Positions 25,718-36,211 of a stretch of 64,000 nucleotides of DNA are shown piece after piece. The stretch is from positions 372,001-436,000 of the forward strand of contig SCTY01000003.1 of NCBI GenBank assembly GCA_004297625.1. Direction: 5' to 3'. Below the pieces are notes generated by a model, which searched no databases, was not told the origin of the DNA, and saw only the letters and a program-made list of their open reading frames with translations. A program made the position numbers and the translations under genes. This DNA comes from Betaproteobacteria bacterium (lineage in GTDB: Bacteria; Pseudomonadota; Gammaproteobacteria; Burkholderiales; SG8-39). The first letter of the stretch is position 1. The number at the start of each line of letters is the position of its first letter.

Positions 25718-26632
25718 GTGCGCGTCACGCTGATCCATAACCCGGGCGCCGGCAAGCAGGCCATGACCGCGGCCGCACTGAAGAGGCTGCTCGGCGAGCA
25801 CGGCCACGGCGCGCGCTATCAGTCCACGAAGGAAGACGGGTGGAAGAAGGCGCTGGCGAAGGAGGCCGACCTCGTGGTCGTCGCCGGCGGCGACGGCACC
25901 GTGGGGCGCGTGGCGCGCCGCATGGCCGGCCGCGGCGTGCCGGTGGCGCTGCTGCCGTCGGGAACGGCGAACAACATCGCGCGCACGCTGGGCCAGCTCG
26001 AGCGGCCGTTCGAAGAGCTGGTGCGCGGCTGGGCGAGCGCGCGACGGGTCCATCTCGACGTCGGCGTCGCCAGCGGCCCGTGGGGCGAGCGCTATTTCGT
26101 GGAGGGCTTGGGAATCGGGCTGTTCGCCGCGCTGCTCGCGCGCTCGGAGGTCGCGCAGCCGAAGAAGCGCACTAACCCCGTGGAAGACGCACTGCGCCGG
26201 CTGCAGCGTCAGGCGGCAAGCTGCGAGGCGATCGAGGTCGCCGCGAGGCTCGACGACAAGGACATCTCCGGCCGCTACCTCATGCTGGAGGCGCTCAACC
26301 TGCGCTACGTCGGCCCCAATCTGCACCTGGCGCCGGAAAGCGCGCCAGGGGACGGTCACTTCGACGTGGTGCTCGTCACCGAGGCGGAGCGCCTCCGCCT
26401 GGTCCACTACTTCGAGCAGTGGCAGGAAAACCGCGAGCGGCTCTCGATGCTGCCTTCGCGCAAGGGCCGGCGGCTCGAGCTCGAGTGGACCGGCGTCGAG
26501 CTGCACATCGACGACAAGCTGCGGCCGAAAAAGAGCGCGAAACCGGAAGAGATGGCGGGGCGGGTCGAGGCGCGCATCGGCGGCGAGACGGTGGAATTCC
26601 TGGTGCCGGAGCCGAAACCGGCGCGCCGCTAG
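25718..26632 (+). CDS. Diacylglycerol kinase-like lipid kinase (YegS/BmrU type)
   Basis: A 304-residue protein from GTG 25718 (VRVTLIHNPGAGKQ). The nucleotide-binding GGDGTVGRVARRM and the LPSGTANNIAR segment define the DAGK catalytic domain (about 1-120); a beta-sandwich C-terminal domain follows (FVEGLGIGLFAAL, then NLRYVGPNLHLAPESAPGDGHFDVV). It probably phosphorylates a membrane lipid or a related long-chain substrate. Upstream in-frame ATGs lie within the surE start and were not used. Confidence 0.85.
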   Translation: MRVTLIHNPGAGKQAMTAAALKRLLGEHGHGARYQSTKEDGWKKALAKEADLVVVAGGDGTVGRVARRMAGRGVPVALLPSGTANNIARTLGQLERPFEELVRGWASARRVHLDVGVASGPWGERYFVEGLGIGLFAALLARSEVAQPKKRTNPVEDALRRLQRQAASCEAIEVAARLDDKDISGRYLMLEALNLRYVGPNLHLAPESAPGDGHFDVVLVTEAERLRLVHYFEQWQENRERLSMLPSRKGRRLELEWTGVELHIDDKLRPKKSAKPEEMAGRVEARIGGETVEFLVPEPKPARR

Positions 26633-26940
26633 GCCTTGGCTTCTCCGTGCCGCCTGCGCATTATCTGGGTCACGTATTCCGCGCGGGACTTGCCGTTCAC
26701 GGGCAATCCCTTCTCCTTGCACCAGGAGACGAGCGACTCGACCTCGACGTGCACCTTTTCGACTCTTTGTCCTTCCTGCTCGATCATCCGCACCGCTTCA
26801 AGAGCACTCTGCTGCCATTGCTCAAATGTAGGGTCAAGCTCGTTTCGGTCCTCAACGACGGCAGTCAGACGCTGCCACTGCTTGCGGTCGAACCACGCGA
26901 GGCCAACAACCAGGGTGCGACCGGAGGCGTGCTTAAGCAT
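26629..26940 (-). CDS. Hypothetical protein, 103 aa
   Basis: A soluble protein not recognised as a named family. It reads as a real gene: VVGLAWFDRKQWQRLTAVV, an acidic helical middle (EQWQQSALEAVRMIEQEGQ) and a basic C-terminus (KSRAEYVTQIMRRRHGEAKA) that may bind nucleic acid. A TAGAAT hexamer on the - strand (26976-26971) lies about 30 nt upstream of the ATG. It overlaps the lipid kinase stop by 4 nt and is upstream-adjacent to the pilU terminator. Confidence 0.6.
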   Translation of the reverse strand: MLKHASGRTLVVGLAWFDRKQWQRLTAVVEDRNELDPTFEQWQQSALEAVRMIEQEGQRVEKVHVEVESLVSWCKEKGLPVNGKSRAEYVTQIMRRRHGEAKA

Positions 26941-27005
26941 GGGGGTATTTGCCGAGACCTAACGTCACCCATTCTACGCCTGCCGCTGCACATCGCTTCC
27001 CAATG

Positions 27006-27025
27006 AAAAGGGGCCTTGCGGCCCC
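27006..27025 (-). terminator. Rho-independent terminator of pilT-pilU
   Basis: On the - strand GGGGCC, a GCAA tetraloop and GGCCCC form a 6-bp stem (27025-27010) followed by TTTT (27009-27006). It begins 23 nt after the pilU stop. Confidence 0.75.
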
Positions 27026-27047
27026 GTGGCTTGCTCGCTCGCGCTCC

Positions 27048-28184
27048 TCAGACGATGTCGAGGTGCTCGATGCCCTTGGTGATGTCCTTTTCCTTGGCTT
27101 CGTGGCCGTGCAGCTTGATCTGCAGCCGCACCTCGTTGGTCGAGTCGGCGAAGCGCAGCGCGTCCTCGTAGCTGATGCGCCCGGCCTCGTAGAGGTCGAA
27201 GAGCGCCTGGTCGAAGGTCTGCATGCCGAGCTCGCGCGACTTCTTCATGATCTCCTTGATCTCGTGGATCTCGCCCTTGAAGATGAGATCCGAGATGAGC
27301 GGCGAGTTGAGCAGCACTTCCACCGCCGCGACGCGCCCCCTGCCTTCTTTCGCCGGGATCAGGCGCTGCGAGATCACCGCCTTCAGGTTGAGCGACAGGT
27401 CCATGAGCAGCTGCTGGCGGCGCTCCTCGGGGAAGAAGTTGATGATGCGGTCCATCGCCTGGTTGGAGTTGTTGGCGTGCAGCGTGCCGAGCGCCAGGTG
27501 GCCGGTCTCGGAGAACGCGATCGCGTGCTCCATCACCTCGCGGTCGCGGATCTCGCCGATCAGGATCACGTCGGGCGCCTGGCGCAGCGTGTTCTTCAGC
27601 GCCGCTTCCCAGGAGTCGGTGTCCACGCCGACCTCGCGCTGCGTGATGATGCATTTCTTGTGCGGATGGACGAACTCCACCGGGTCCTCGATGGTGATGA
27701 TGTGGCCCGCGGAGTTGTCGTTGCGATAGCCGATCATCGCGGCGAGCGAGGTCGACTTGCCGGAGCCCGTGCCGCCGACGAACAACACCAGGCCCCGCTT
27801 GGTCATCGCGATGTCCTTGAGCACGGGCGGCAGATTGAGTTCTTCGAAGTTCGGGATCGTGGTGGTGATCACGCGCAGCACCGCGCCGATGTTGCCCTGC
27901 TGCACGAAGCAGTTGACGCGGAAGCGCCCGATGCCCGCCGGGCTGATGGCGAAGTTGCACTCCTTGCTCGCCTCGAACTCCGCGGCCTGCCGGTCGTTCA
28001 TGATCGCGCGCACGAGCAGCGCCGTGTGCTGCGGCGTGAGCGCCTGCTGCGACACCGGCGTCATCTTGCTGTCTATCTTCATCGCGGGCGGAAAGCCGGC
28101 GGTGATGAAGAGGTCGGAGCCCTTGCGCGCGACCAGCGCGCGCAGCAGGTCGTAGATGAATTTCGTTGCCTGTTCGCGTTCCAT
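27048..28184 (-). CDS. pilU: Type IV pilus retraction ATPase PilU
   Basis: A 378-residue secretion ATPase of the GspE/PilT superfamily. Walker A is GGTGSGKST, and the Asp box (ITIEDPVEFVHPHKKCI), Walker B (DVILIGEIRDRE) and His box (TGHLALGTLHANNS) are intact. The C-terminal extension (GHEAKEKDITKGIEHLDIV) distinguishes PilU from PilT. It is a PilT-dependent accessory motor for pilus retraction at the inner membrane. It follows pilT by 4 nt. Confidence 0.96.
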   Translation of the reverse strand: MEREQATKFIYDLLRALVARKGSDLFITAGFPPAMKIDSKMTPVSQQALTPQHTALLVRAIMNDRQAAEFEASKECNFAISPAGIGRFRVNCFVQQGNIGAVLRVITTTIPNFEELNLPPVLKDIAMTKRGLVLFVGGTGSGKSTSLAAMIGYRNDNSAGHIITIEDPVEFVHPHKKCIITQREVGVDTDSWEAALKNTLRQAPDVILIGEIRDREVMEHAIAFSETGHLALGTLHANNSNQAMDRIINFFPEERRQQLLMDLSLNLKAVISQRLIPAKEGRGRVAAVEVLLNSPLISDLIFKGEIHEIKEIMKKSRELGMQTFDQALFDLYEAGRISYEDALRFADSTNEVRLQIKLHGHEAKEKDITKGIEHLDIV

Positions 28185-28188
28185 CGTT

Positions 28189-29232
28189 TTACCCCGCGAA
28201 GTTATCCTTGTTGGCGGCCTTGCTGCGCGCTTCGGCCATGGAGATGACGTTGCGCTGCACGAGCTCCTGCAGGTTCTGGTCGAGCGTCTGCATGCCGATC
28301 TGGCGCCCGGTCTGGATCGCGGAGTACATCTGCGCGATCTTGTTTTCGCGGATCAGGTTGCGGATCGCCGGCGTGCCGATCATGATCTCGTGCGCCGCGA
28401 CGCGCCCCGAGCCGTCCTTGGTCTTGAGCAGCGTCTGCGAGATCACCGCGCGGATCGACTCCGAAAGCATCGAGCGCACCATTTCCTTCTCCGCGGCCGG
28501 AAACACGTCGACGATCCGGTCGATGGTCTTGGCCGCGGACGAGGTGTGCAGCGTGCCGAACACCAGGTGGCCGGTCTCCGCGCCCGAGAGCGCAAGGCGG
28601 ATGGTCTCCAGGTCGCGCATCTCGCCCACCAGGATCACGTCCGGGTCTTCGCGCAGCGCGCTTCGCAGGGCGTTGGAGAATGACAGCGTGTGCGGCCCGA
28701 CCTCGCGCTGGTTGATGAGGCACTTCTTCGACTCGTGCACGAACTCGATCGGGTCCTCGATCGTGAGGATGTGGCCGTGCTCGTTGTCGTTGATGTGGTT
28801 CACCATCGCCGCGAGCGTGGTCGACTTGCCCGAGCCGGTCGGCCCGGTGACGAGCACGATACCGCGCGGCTGGTCGGAAATCTCGGTGAAGATCTTCGGG
28901 CACTTCAGATCCTCGAGCGACATGATCTTGGAGGGAATGGTGCGCATCACCGCCGCGGCGCCGCGGTTCTGCACGAAGGCGTTGACCCGGAAGCGCGCCA
29001 GGTTCGGCACCGCGAACGAGAAGTCGCACTCGAGGTTTTCCTCGTAGAACTTGCGCTGCCCGTCGTTCATGATGTCGTAGATCATGCCGTGGACCTCCTT
29101 GTGCTCCATCGCCGGCACGTTGATGCGGCGCACGTCGCCGTGCACGCGGATCATCGGCGGCAAGCCGGAGGAGAGGTGCAGGTCCGACGCCTTGTTCTTG
29201 ACGACAAAGGCGAGCAGCTCGGTGAGATCCAT
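28189..29232 (-). CDS. pilT: Type IV pilus twitching motility ATPase PilT
   Basis: A 347-residue hexameric ATPase. N-terminal LLAFVVKNKASDLHLSSGLPPMIR is diagnostic of PilT; Walker A is GPTGSGKSTT, the Asp box ITIEDPIEFVHESKKC, Walker B DVILVGEMRDLET and the His box TGHLVFGTLHTSS. The AIRNLIRE C-terminal motif needed for retraction is present. A GGGAGG Shine-Dalgarno sequence precedes the ATG. No pilin or assembly genes lie in this window. Confidence 0.97.
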   Translation of the reverse strand: MDLTELLAFVVKNKASDLHLSSGLPPMIRVHGDVRRINVPAMEHKEVHGMIYDIMNDGQRKFYEENLECDFSFAVPNLARFRVNAFVQNRGAAAVMRTIPSKIMSLEDLKCPKIFTEISDQPRGIVLVTGPTGSGKSTTLAAMVNHINDNEHGHILTIEDPIEFVHESKKCLINQREVGPHTLSFSNALRSALREDPDVILVGEMRDLETIRLALSGAETGHLVFGTLHTSSAAKTIDRIVDVFPAAEKEMVRSMLSESIRAVISQTLLKTKDGSGRVAAHEIMIGTPAIRNLIRENKIAQMYSAIQTGRQIGMQTLDQNLQELVQRNVISMAEARSKAANKDNFAG

Positions 29233-29287
29233 TACAATGCCTCCCGGGGGGACTGCGCAGCGTTTTTCTTCGCTGGTTCAGGGCATT

Positions 29288-29965
29288 ATGGCAACAATTG
29301 CCGACAACCTGCAAGCCGTGAGAGCACGCATTGCGAGCGCCGCCCGCGCCGCGGGGCGCGATCCTGCAACAGTGACTTTGTTGGCGGCGTCGAAGACGCA
29401 CTCGATCGCGCGCATCGCGGAGGCGCAGGCCGCGGGCCAGCGCGCCTTCGGCGAGAACTACGTGCAGGACGCGCTGCCGAAAATCGACGCGTTGCCCGGG
29501 CTGGAATGGCATCTCATCGGTCCCCTCCAGAGCAACAAGGCGCGCATTGCCGCGGAGCGCTTCGACTGGGTGCAGACGGTGGACCGCGAGAAGATCGCCG
29601 GCCGCCTGTCGGAGCACCGGCCCGCTCATCGGCCTGCGCTCAATGTGCTCATCCAGGTCAACGTATCGGGCGAGGGCACGAAGAGCGGCGTCGCGCCGCA
29701 AGAGGTGGTTGTTCTTGCAAAGACCATTGCGGCGCTGCCGCGTTTGCGCCTGCGCGGGCTGATGGCAATTCCGCGTGCCGGCATGGTTTGCGAATTTTCC
29801 AAGCTCAAGCAGCTGTTCGACGACCTGAAAGAGCTCTTCGCCCTGGACACGCTGTCGATGGGGATGTCGGACGATTTCGAGGCCGCGATCGCCGAGGGCT
29901 CGACGATGGTGCGGGTGGGCACGGCCATTTTCGGACAGCGTGAGAAGGAGAAGAGCACGGCATGA
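29288..29965 (+). CDS. YggS family pyridoxal phosphate homeostasis protein
   Basis: A 225-residue PLP-binding protein from ATG 29288. The PLP lysine is K36 in LLAASKTHS; GENYVQDALPKI, WHLIGPLQSNK and the phosphate-binding GMSDDFEAAIAEGSTMVRVGTAIFG match PLPBP. It binds PLP without known catalytic activity and affects vitamin B6 and amino acid balance. Overlaps proC by 4 nt in the usual yggS-proC-yggT order. Confidence 0.93.
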   Translation: MATIADNLQAVRARIASAARAAGRDPATVTLLAASKTHSIARIAEAQAAGQRAFGENYVQDALPKIDALPGLEWHLIGPLQSNKARIAAERFDWVQTVDREKIAGRLSEHRPAHRPALNVLIQVNVSGEGTKSGVAPQEVVVLAKTIAALPRLRLRGLMAIPRAGMVCEFSKLKQLFDDLKELFALDTLSMGMSDDFEAAIAEGSTMVRVGTAIFGQREKEKSTA

Positions 29966-30774
29966 GCATCGCCTTTCTCGGCGGCGGCAATATGGCGAAC
30001 GCGCTCATCGGCGGGCTGCTCGCGCGCGGCTACGAGCGGCGCTCCATTTCGGTGATCGAGGTGAGCCCTGCGGCGCGCGCGCGGCTGGCCGCGCAGCACG
30101 GCGTGCGCGCGAGCGCCGCGCCGGACGCCAGCACGCTGCAGGCCGGGACGCTGGTGCTTGCGGTGAAGCCGCAGGACATGAAAACCGCGCTTGCTTCCCT
30201 TGCCGGCAGCCTGCGCGGCAAGCTGGTGATCAGCATCGCCGCCGGCGTGCGGCTCGAGGCGCTATCGCGCTGGCTGCAAGGGCACCGCAAGCTCGTGCGC
30301 TGCATGCCGAACATGCCGGCGCTCATCGGTGCCGGGATAACGGCGCTCTACGCGCTTCCCGAAGTAAGTGGCGAAGAGAGAGCCACGGCGCAGGGCATCC
30401 TCGGCGCCGTGGGCGAGGTTGTCTGGGTGGACGAGGAACGCCTGCTCGACCCGGTGACCGCGGTGTCGGGCAGCGGCCCGGCCTATGTCTTCTGGTTCAT
30501 CGAGCAGCTCGCCGTCTCGGCGGAGAAGCTGGGATTGGCCAAGGATGTCTCCCGTAAGCTTGCGCTCCACACGGTGCTTGGCGCCGCGAAACTCGCGATG
30601 CAAAGCAGTGATTCTCCCGAGGACTTGAGAAAGCAAGTGACGTCCAAGGGCGGCACGACGGAGGCCGCACTCAAGGTGTTCGACGAAGAAGGGCTCGCCG
30701 AGCGCTTTGCGCGCGCGCTGGAGGCAGCGAGCCGCCGCGGCGCGCAGCTCGGCGACGCGCTCGGGAAAGACTGA
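29962..30774 (+). CDS. proC: Pyrroline-5-carboxylate reductase
   Basis: A 270-residue enzyme with an N-terminal Rossmann motif (FLGGGNMANALIGGLL), CMPNMPALIGAGITALY in the middle and the family signature GSGPAYVFWFIEQL, then LRKQVTSKGGTTEAAL near the C-terminus. It reduces 1-pyrroline-5-carboxylate to proline with NAD(P)H. ATGA overlap with the YggS gene indicates coupling. Confidence 0.96.
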   Translation: MSIAFLGGGNMANALIGGLLARGYERRSISVIEVSPAARARLAAQHGVRASAAPDASTLQAGTLVLAVKPQDMKTALASLAGSLRGKLVISIAAGVRLEALSRWLQGHRKLVRCMPNMPALIGAGITALYALPEVSGEERATAQGILGAVGEVVWVDEERLLDPVTAVSGSGPAYVFWFIEQLAVSAEKLGLAKDVSRKLALHTVLGAAKLAMQSSDSPEDLRKQVTSKGGTTEAALKVFDEEGLAERFARALEAASRRGAQLGDALGKD

Positions 30775-30775
30775 C

Positions 30776-31327
30776 GTGCTCGGCCAGATCGCCAGCTTCC
30801 TCGTCCACACGGTGGTCACGTTTTTCGTTTTCCTGCTGCTGCTGCGCTTTCATTTCCAGTGGCTGCGGGTTCCTTTCCGCAATCCCTTCGGCGAATTCGT
30901 GCTCGCGACGACGAGCTGGGCGGTGGTGCCGGCGCGGCGCGTGATCCCCGGCCTGCGCGGGCTCGACCTGCCGACGCTCCTCCTCGCCTGGCTGGCGCAG
31001 GCAATCGGGCTTTGGCTTCAGCACTGGATCCGCGCGAGCGAGCCGGCGCTTGCGGCGCTTATTGTCGCCGCGGCGATGGATGTGCTGCGCTACAGCCTCT
31101 ACATCCTCATGGGCGCGGTGATCATCCAGGTGGTGTTTTCCTGGATGAACCCGTATACGCCGGTCGCGCCGCTGCTCGACGCGATTACCCGGCCGTTCCT
31201 GCGGCCGTTGCGGCGTTTCGTGCGGCCGATCGGCAACATCGACCTTACGCCGCTGGTGCTCGTCATCGTGCTGCAGGTCATCCTGATCGTCATCGGGTAC
31301 CTGCGCCCGGCGACCATCGCGCTTTGA
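30776..31327 (+). CDS. YggT family membrane protein
   Basis: A 183-residue protein from GTG 30776, with two YggT repeats. Each has a hydrophobic pair and a conserved ending, VPARRVIPGLRGLDL in repeat 1 and ITRPFLRPLRRFVRPIGNIDLTPL in repeat 2. The role is thought to concern osmotic stress or division-related membrane functions; it is not settled. It lies 1 nt after proC and overlaps the DUF167 gene by 4 nt. Confidence 0.9.
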   Translation: MLGQIASFLVHTVVTFFVFLLLLRFHFQWLRVPFRNPFGEFVLATTSWAVVPARRVIPGLRGLDLPTLLLAWLAQAIGLWLQHWIRASEPALAALIVAAAMDVLRYSLYILMGAVIIQVVFSWMNPYTPVAPLLDAITRPFLRPLRRFVRPIGNIDLTPLVLVIVLQVILIVIGYLRPATIAL

Positions 31328-31545
31328 TCCTCGACCTGCACGTGCAGCCGGGCGCCTCGCGCACCGAATTCGCCGGCCGGCACGGTGAGCGGATCAAGGT
31401 ACGCCTCGCCGCGCGCGCGATCGACGGCCGGGCCAACGAGGCGCTCATCGAGTTCCTCGCCGCGCACTACCATGTGCCGAAAAGCAGGATCCGCATTGCC
31501 TCGGGGCTGAAGTCGCGCCAGAAGCGCGTGATCATCGATGAATGA
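31324..31545 (+). CDS. DUF167 family protein (YggU-like)
   Basis: A 73-residue protein from TTG 31324. LHVQPGASRTEFAGRHGERIKVRLAA and ANEALIEFLA, followed by IASGLKSRQKRVII, are the DUF167 pattern. The fold is small and soluble with no known function. It is normally found behind YggT, as here. Confidence 0.88.
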   Translation: MILDLHVQPGASRTEFAGRHGERIKVRLAARAIDGRANEALIEFLAAHYHVPKSRIRIASGLKSRQKRVIIDE

Positions 31546-31861
31546 CGAAAAAAGCCTGAAGACCCTCACGATGGTCGTCTACGCGCTGCAGGCGGTAGGC
31601 TTCATCGTTCCGATCACGTGGATCGTCGCGGTGGTGATCGACTACGTGAAGAAGGACGAGGCGGCCGGAACCTGGCTGGAATCGCATTTCCGCTGGCAGA
31701 TCCGGACCTTCTGGTTCGGCCTGCTCTGGGGCGTGATCGGCGCCGTGCTGGCGCTGGTGCTCGTGGGCTACCTGGTGTGGGCAGCCGCGGGCATCTGGAT
31801 GATCTACCGCATCATCAAGGGCTGGCTCTACCTCAACGACGGCAAGCCGCTGCCGGCCTAG
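31538..31861 (+). CDS. DUF4870-like small membrane protein
   Basis: A 107-residue protein with three hydrophobic segments. The SHFRWQIRTFWFGLLWGVIG segment and the YRIIKGWLYLNDGKPLP C-terminus resemble DUF4870/Tic20-like proteins. Unknown function. Starts 8 nt inside the DUF167 gene, and its 3' end overlaps convergent aceK by 29 bp. Confidence 0.78.
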   Translation: MNDEKSLKTLTMVVYALQAVGFIVPITWIVAVVIDYVKKDEAAGTWLESHFRWQIRTFWFGLLWGVIGAVLALVLVGYLVWAAAGIWMIYRIIKGWLYLNDGKPLPA

Positions 31862-33575
31862 CAAAGCGCACTTCGTCGGGATAGGGGAACACGTCTTCTT
31901 GGATCCCGGCGCGCAAGCGCGCCTGCTTGTCCTTCCAGAACTCGGGGTCCAGGAGGTCGCGGTGGTACGCGAGGAAGATTTCCTTCGCGTGCGGGTCGGC
32001 GACGAGGAAGCGGTCGAACTGCTCCGGAAAGACGTCGATCGGGCCGATGGACCAGTACGGCTCTGCGGAGAGCTCCTCCTCGTAGGACCTTGCCGGCGGG
32101 ATGCGCCGGAACGTCATCTCGCTCATCGGCTGGATCTCGTCGTAGTCGTAGAACACCACGCGCTCGTGGCGCGTGACGCCGAAGTTCTTGAGCAGCATGT
32201 CGCCCGGGAAGATGCCCGCGCCGGCGAGCTCCTTGATGGCGTCGCCGTACTCGCGCAGCACGGCGCGCAGGCGCGCCTCGTCGCCGTCGCGGCGCAGCTC
32301 TTCGACATGGATGTTGAGCGGCTGCATGCGCCGCTCGATGTAGACGTGGCCGATGACGATCGCCTCCCCGTCGAACTCGATGATGGAAGCGCATTCGCGC
32401 TTGAGCTCCTCCACGAGCGCGGGATCGAAGCGCGCCAGCGGCAACGCGACGAGCGAATACTCCAGCGTGTCGGCCATGCGGCCCACGCGGTCGTGCAGCT
32501 TCACCATCAGGTATTTGTCCTTCACCGTCTGGTGGTCGATGTCCTTGGGCGGCGCGAAGCGGTCGCGCATCAGCTTGAACACGTACGGGAACGACGGCAG
32601 CGTGAATACGAGCATCACCATGCCCTTGATGCCCGGCGCCTCGACGAACTGGTCGGTCGAGTGGCGCAGGTGATAATGCAGGTCGCGGTAGAAGAGCGTC
32701 TTGCCCTGCTTCGCGAGCCCTACTGCCATGTACATCTCGGCGCGCGCCTTCCTCGGCATGAGAAGCCGCAGGAACGAAACCGTCGCCGCAGGCACCTCCA
32801 TGTCGACGAAGAAGTAGGCGCGCGCGAAGGAGAACAGCACCAGAAGCTGGCTCTCGCCGACGAGCAGCGCATCGAGGTACAGCTCGCCGCGCTCATTCTG
32901 CAGGATCGGCACCGCGAACGGCAGCTCGCGGTGCGCGTTGATCACCCGGCCTACGACATAGGCGCCCTTGTTGCGGAAAAAGAGCGCGCCGTGCACCTGG
33001 ATCTGCAGGCTCGGCCGGGCGCGCATCGGACGCGGGAAGTGCTGCCGCAGAGCGCGAACGACATTGCGCAAGTCGCGCGCCAGATCCTCCCAGGGATTGG
33101 CCAGCTCGAAGCTCGCCGCGATTTCCCGCAGCGTCGCGCGCAGGCCGTCCTTGAGCGGGTAGTAGCAGCGGTAGGTCGGCGCCTCGCCTTCGAGGTGCTC
33201 GGTCGCCACCGCCGGGCGCCAGAAAATGAACTCGTTGTGGTAGTGGCGCCGGTGCAGGACCTGGCAGGCGGCCGAGTTATAGAAGGTCTCTGCGCACTCC
33301 GGCTGCTTGTGATCCTGCAGGAGCCCGATGTAGGCGAGCTTGATGGCCGGCCACAGCGCCTCGTCGCCCGGCAGCTCCGGGAAGCGCTCGACCAGCGCGT
33401 CGACCGCTTCCTGCACGCGCTGGTCGTACATCTGGATGCGCTCCCGGGCGAGCGCGCGCATTTCGGCCCAGGCGGCGCGCTCGAAGAGGCGCTTCGCCTC
33501 GAGCGCCGCCCGGCGGAACAGCCCGTAATGGCGGTCGAAGCCTTCGAGGATGGCGCGAGCGACCTCCAGCGGCAG
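31833..33575 (-). CDS. aceK: Isocitrate dehydrogenase kinase/phosphatase AceK (start codon non-canonical)
   Basis: About 580 residues. VVGRVINAHRELPFAVPIL, then KGMVMLVFTLPSFPYVFKLMRD and FPGDMLLKNFGVTRHERVVFYDYDE are AceK hallmarks. It switches isocitrate dehydrogenase by phosphorylation, controlling flux into the glyoxylate shunt. The first ATG (33461) would remove the conserved N-terminus: the frame upstream reads VARAILEGFDRHYGLFRRAA and LFERAAWAEMRALARERI, matching other AceK N-termini, yet contains no ATG, GTG or TTG. CTG 33575 (PLEVARAIL) gives a normal N-terminal length and was used. It follows aceA by about 35 nt. Confidence 0.88.
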   Translation of the reverse strand: MPLEVARAILEGFDRHYGLFRRAALEAKRLFERAAWAEMRALARERIQMYDQRVQEAVDALVERFPELPGDEALWPAIKLAYIGLLQDHKQPECAETFYNSAACQVLHRRHYHNEFIFWRPAVATEHLEGEAPTYRCYYPLKDGLRATLREIAASFELANPWEDLARDLRNVVRALRQHFPRPMRARPSLQIQVHGALFFRNKGAYVVGRVINAHRELPFAVPILQNERGELYLDALLVGESQLLVLFSFARAYFFVDMEVPAATVSFLRLLMPRKARAEMYMAVGLAKQGKTLFYRDLHYHLRHSTDQFVEAPGIKGMVMLVFTLPSFPYVFKLMRDRFAPPKDIDHQTVKDKYLMVKLHDRVGRMADTLEYSLVALPLARFDPALVEELKRECASIIEFDGEAIVIGHVYIERRMQPLNIHVEELRRDGDEARLRAVLREYGDAIKELAGAGIFPGDMLLKNFGVTRHERVVFYDYDEIQPMSEMTFRRIPPARSYEEELSAEPYWSIGPIDVFPEQFDRFLVADPHAKEIFLAYHRDLLDPEFWKDKQARLRAGIQEDVFPYPDEVRFARPAAACRR

Positions 33576-33610
33576 GCTGGAGCGCCGCTCGCGGAGGACG
33601 TGGACGGCGG

Positions 33611-34924
<1,314 letters not shown>

Positions 34925-35095
34925 GCTTCCTCCAGTCGGTGATGGTTTCCGTGGAGTTTGCGGGCTTGGTTGGCGCAGAGCAACACGCCATATAGCCTAT
35001 GCGAAAGGCACTAAAACAAGCATTTACATGAGCTTAGGCACTCCCTATTTCACGATTCGGTAGAGGTTTTCAGATTGTGTTGCTTTGCAGCAGGC
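34925..35095 (-). promoter_or_regulatory. AT-rich leader upstream of aceA
   Basis: A 171-bp gap between rodA and aceA that is clearly richer in A/T than its surroundings, especially 34985-35075. A weak promoter-like pair on the - strand is TTGTTT (35019-35014) and TATATG (34994-34989) with a 19-nt spacer. No terminator with a T run was found after rodA. An operator for glyoxylate control cannot be picked out. Confidence 0.35.
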
Positions 35096-36211
35096 TCAGG
35101 TCTGGACCAGCTGGCGGTGGCGCTGGATGCTCATGAGGATGCCGGCCCCTATGAAAAGGGTCAGCAGCGCGGTGCCCCCGTAAGAGAGGAAAGGAAGCGG
35201 CACGCCCACCACCGGCAGGATGCCGGACACCATGCCCATGTTGACAAAGGCATAGGTGAAAAACATGAGCGCGACCGACGCGGCCAGCAGGCGCGCAAAT
35301 ATGGTCGGCGCGTTCGCCGCGATCATGAGGCCGCGCGCGACGAGCAGCGTGTACAGGGTGAGCAGCACCCCATTGCCGATGAGGCCGAACTCTTCGGAGA
35401 ACACGGCAAAGATGAAGTCCGTGTGGCGTTCGGGAATGAACTCGAGGTGCGCCTGCGTGCCGTTCAGCCAGCCCTTGCCGGAAATGCCGCCCGAGCCCAC
35501 GGCGATGGTCGACTGAATGATGTGGTAGCCCGCGCCGAGAGGATCCTGGGTCGGGTCGAGCAGGGTGAGGATGCGCTTGCGCTGGTAGTCGTGCATGAAG
35601 TTCCAGAGCGGAAACAGGCTCGCCGCACCCAGGAGGGCGAGCCCCCCCATCACTCTCCAGCTGATGCCGGCGAAAAAGATGACGAAAAATCCGGTCGCGC
35701 CGACGAGCGCCGCGGTCCCCAAGTCGGGCTGCCGAAGGATGAGCGCGGTCGGCACCGCGAGCAGCAACCCGCCCAGCACGAAATTCCTCAGGCGCAGCGA
35801 AGACTCGTTGCGGTGGAAGTACCACGCGAGCATCAGAGGCAGGGCGAGCTTCATCATCTCCGAAGGCTGAAACCGGGTCACGCCGACATGCAGCCAGCGC
35901 CGCGCCCCGTTCACCACATCGCCCGCGAGCGCCACCGCGACGAGCAGCGCGAGCCCGATCGCGTACGCGGGAAGCGCGAAGCGCATCATGGTCTGCGGCG
36001 GCACCTGGGCGACGATCCACATCGCGGCGAGCGCGACCGCGAGGTTGGCGACCTGGTTCACCACGCGCGCGGGGTTGTCGTAGCTCGCGGAGAACAGCGC
36101 CGCGAGCCCGAGCATCGACAGCGAGAGGATGATCATGAGCAGCGTCGAATCGATGCCCTCGACGAGTCGCCAGGCGATGCGGCGCAGCGGGACGCGCGCG
36201 AGCTCCATCAA
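35096..36211 (-). CDS. rodA: Peptidoglycan glycosyltransferase RodA
   Basis: A 371-residue SEDS family protein with about ten helices. GARRWLHVGVTRFQPSEMMKL and FIPERHTDFIFAVFSEEFGLIG hold the conserved acidic region, and PVVGVPLPFLSYGGTALL is the SEDS C-terminal signature. It polymerises lipid II glycan with PBP2 in the elongasome. The start overlaps the mrdA stop by 4 nt; ATG 36211 and 36208 are both possible. Confidence 0.96.
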   Translation of the reverse strand: MMELARVPLRRIAWRLVEGIDSTLLMIILSLSMLGLAALFSASYDNPARVVNQVANLAVALAAMWIVAQVPPQTMMRFALPAYAIGLALLVAVALAGDVVNGARRWLHVGVTRFQPSEMMKLALPLMLAWYFHRNESSLRLRNFVLGGLLLAVPTALILRQPDLGTAALVGATGFFVIFFAGISWRVMGGLALLGAASLFPLWNFMHDYQRKRILTLLDPTQDPLGAGYHIIQSTIAVGSGGISGKGWLNGTQAHLEFIPERHTDFIFAVFSEEFGLIGNGVLLTLYTLLVARGLMIAANAPTIFARLLAASVALMFFTYAFVNMGMVSGILPVVGVPLPFLSYGGTALLTLFIGAGILMSIQRHRQLVQT

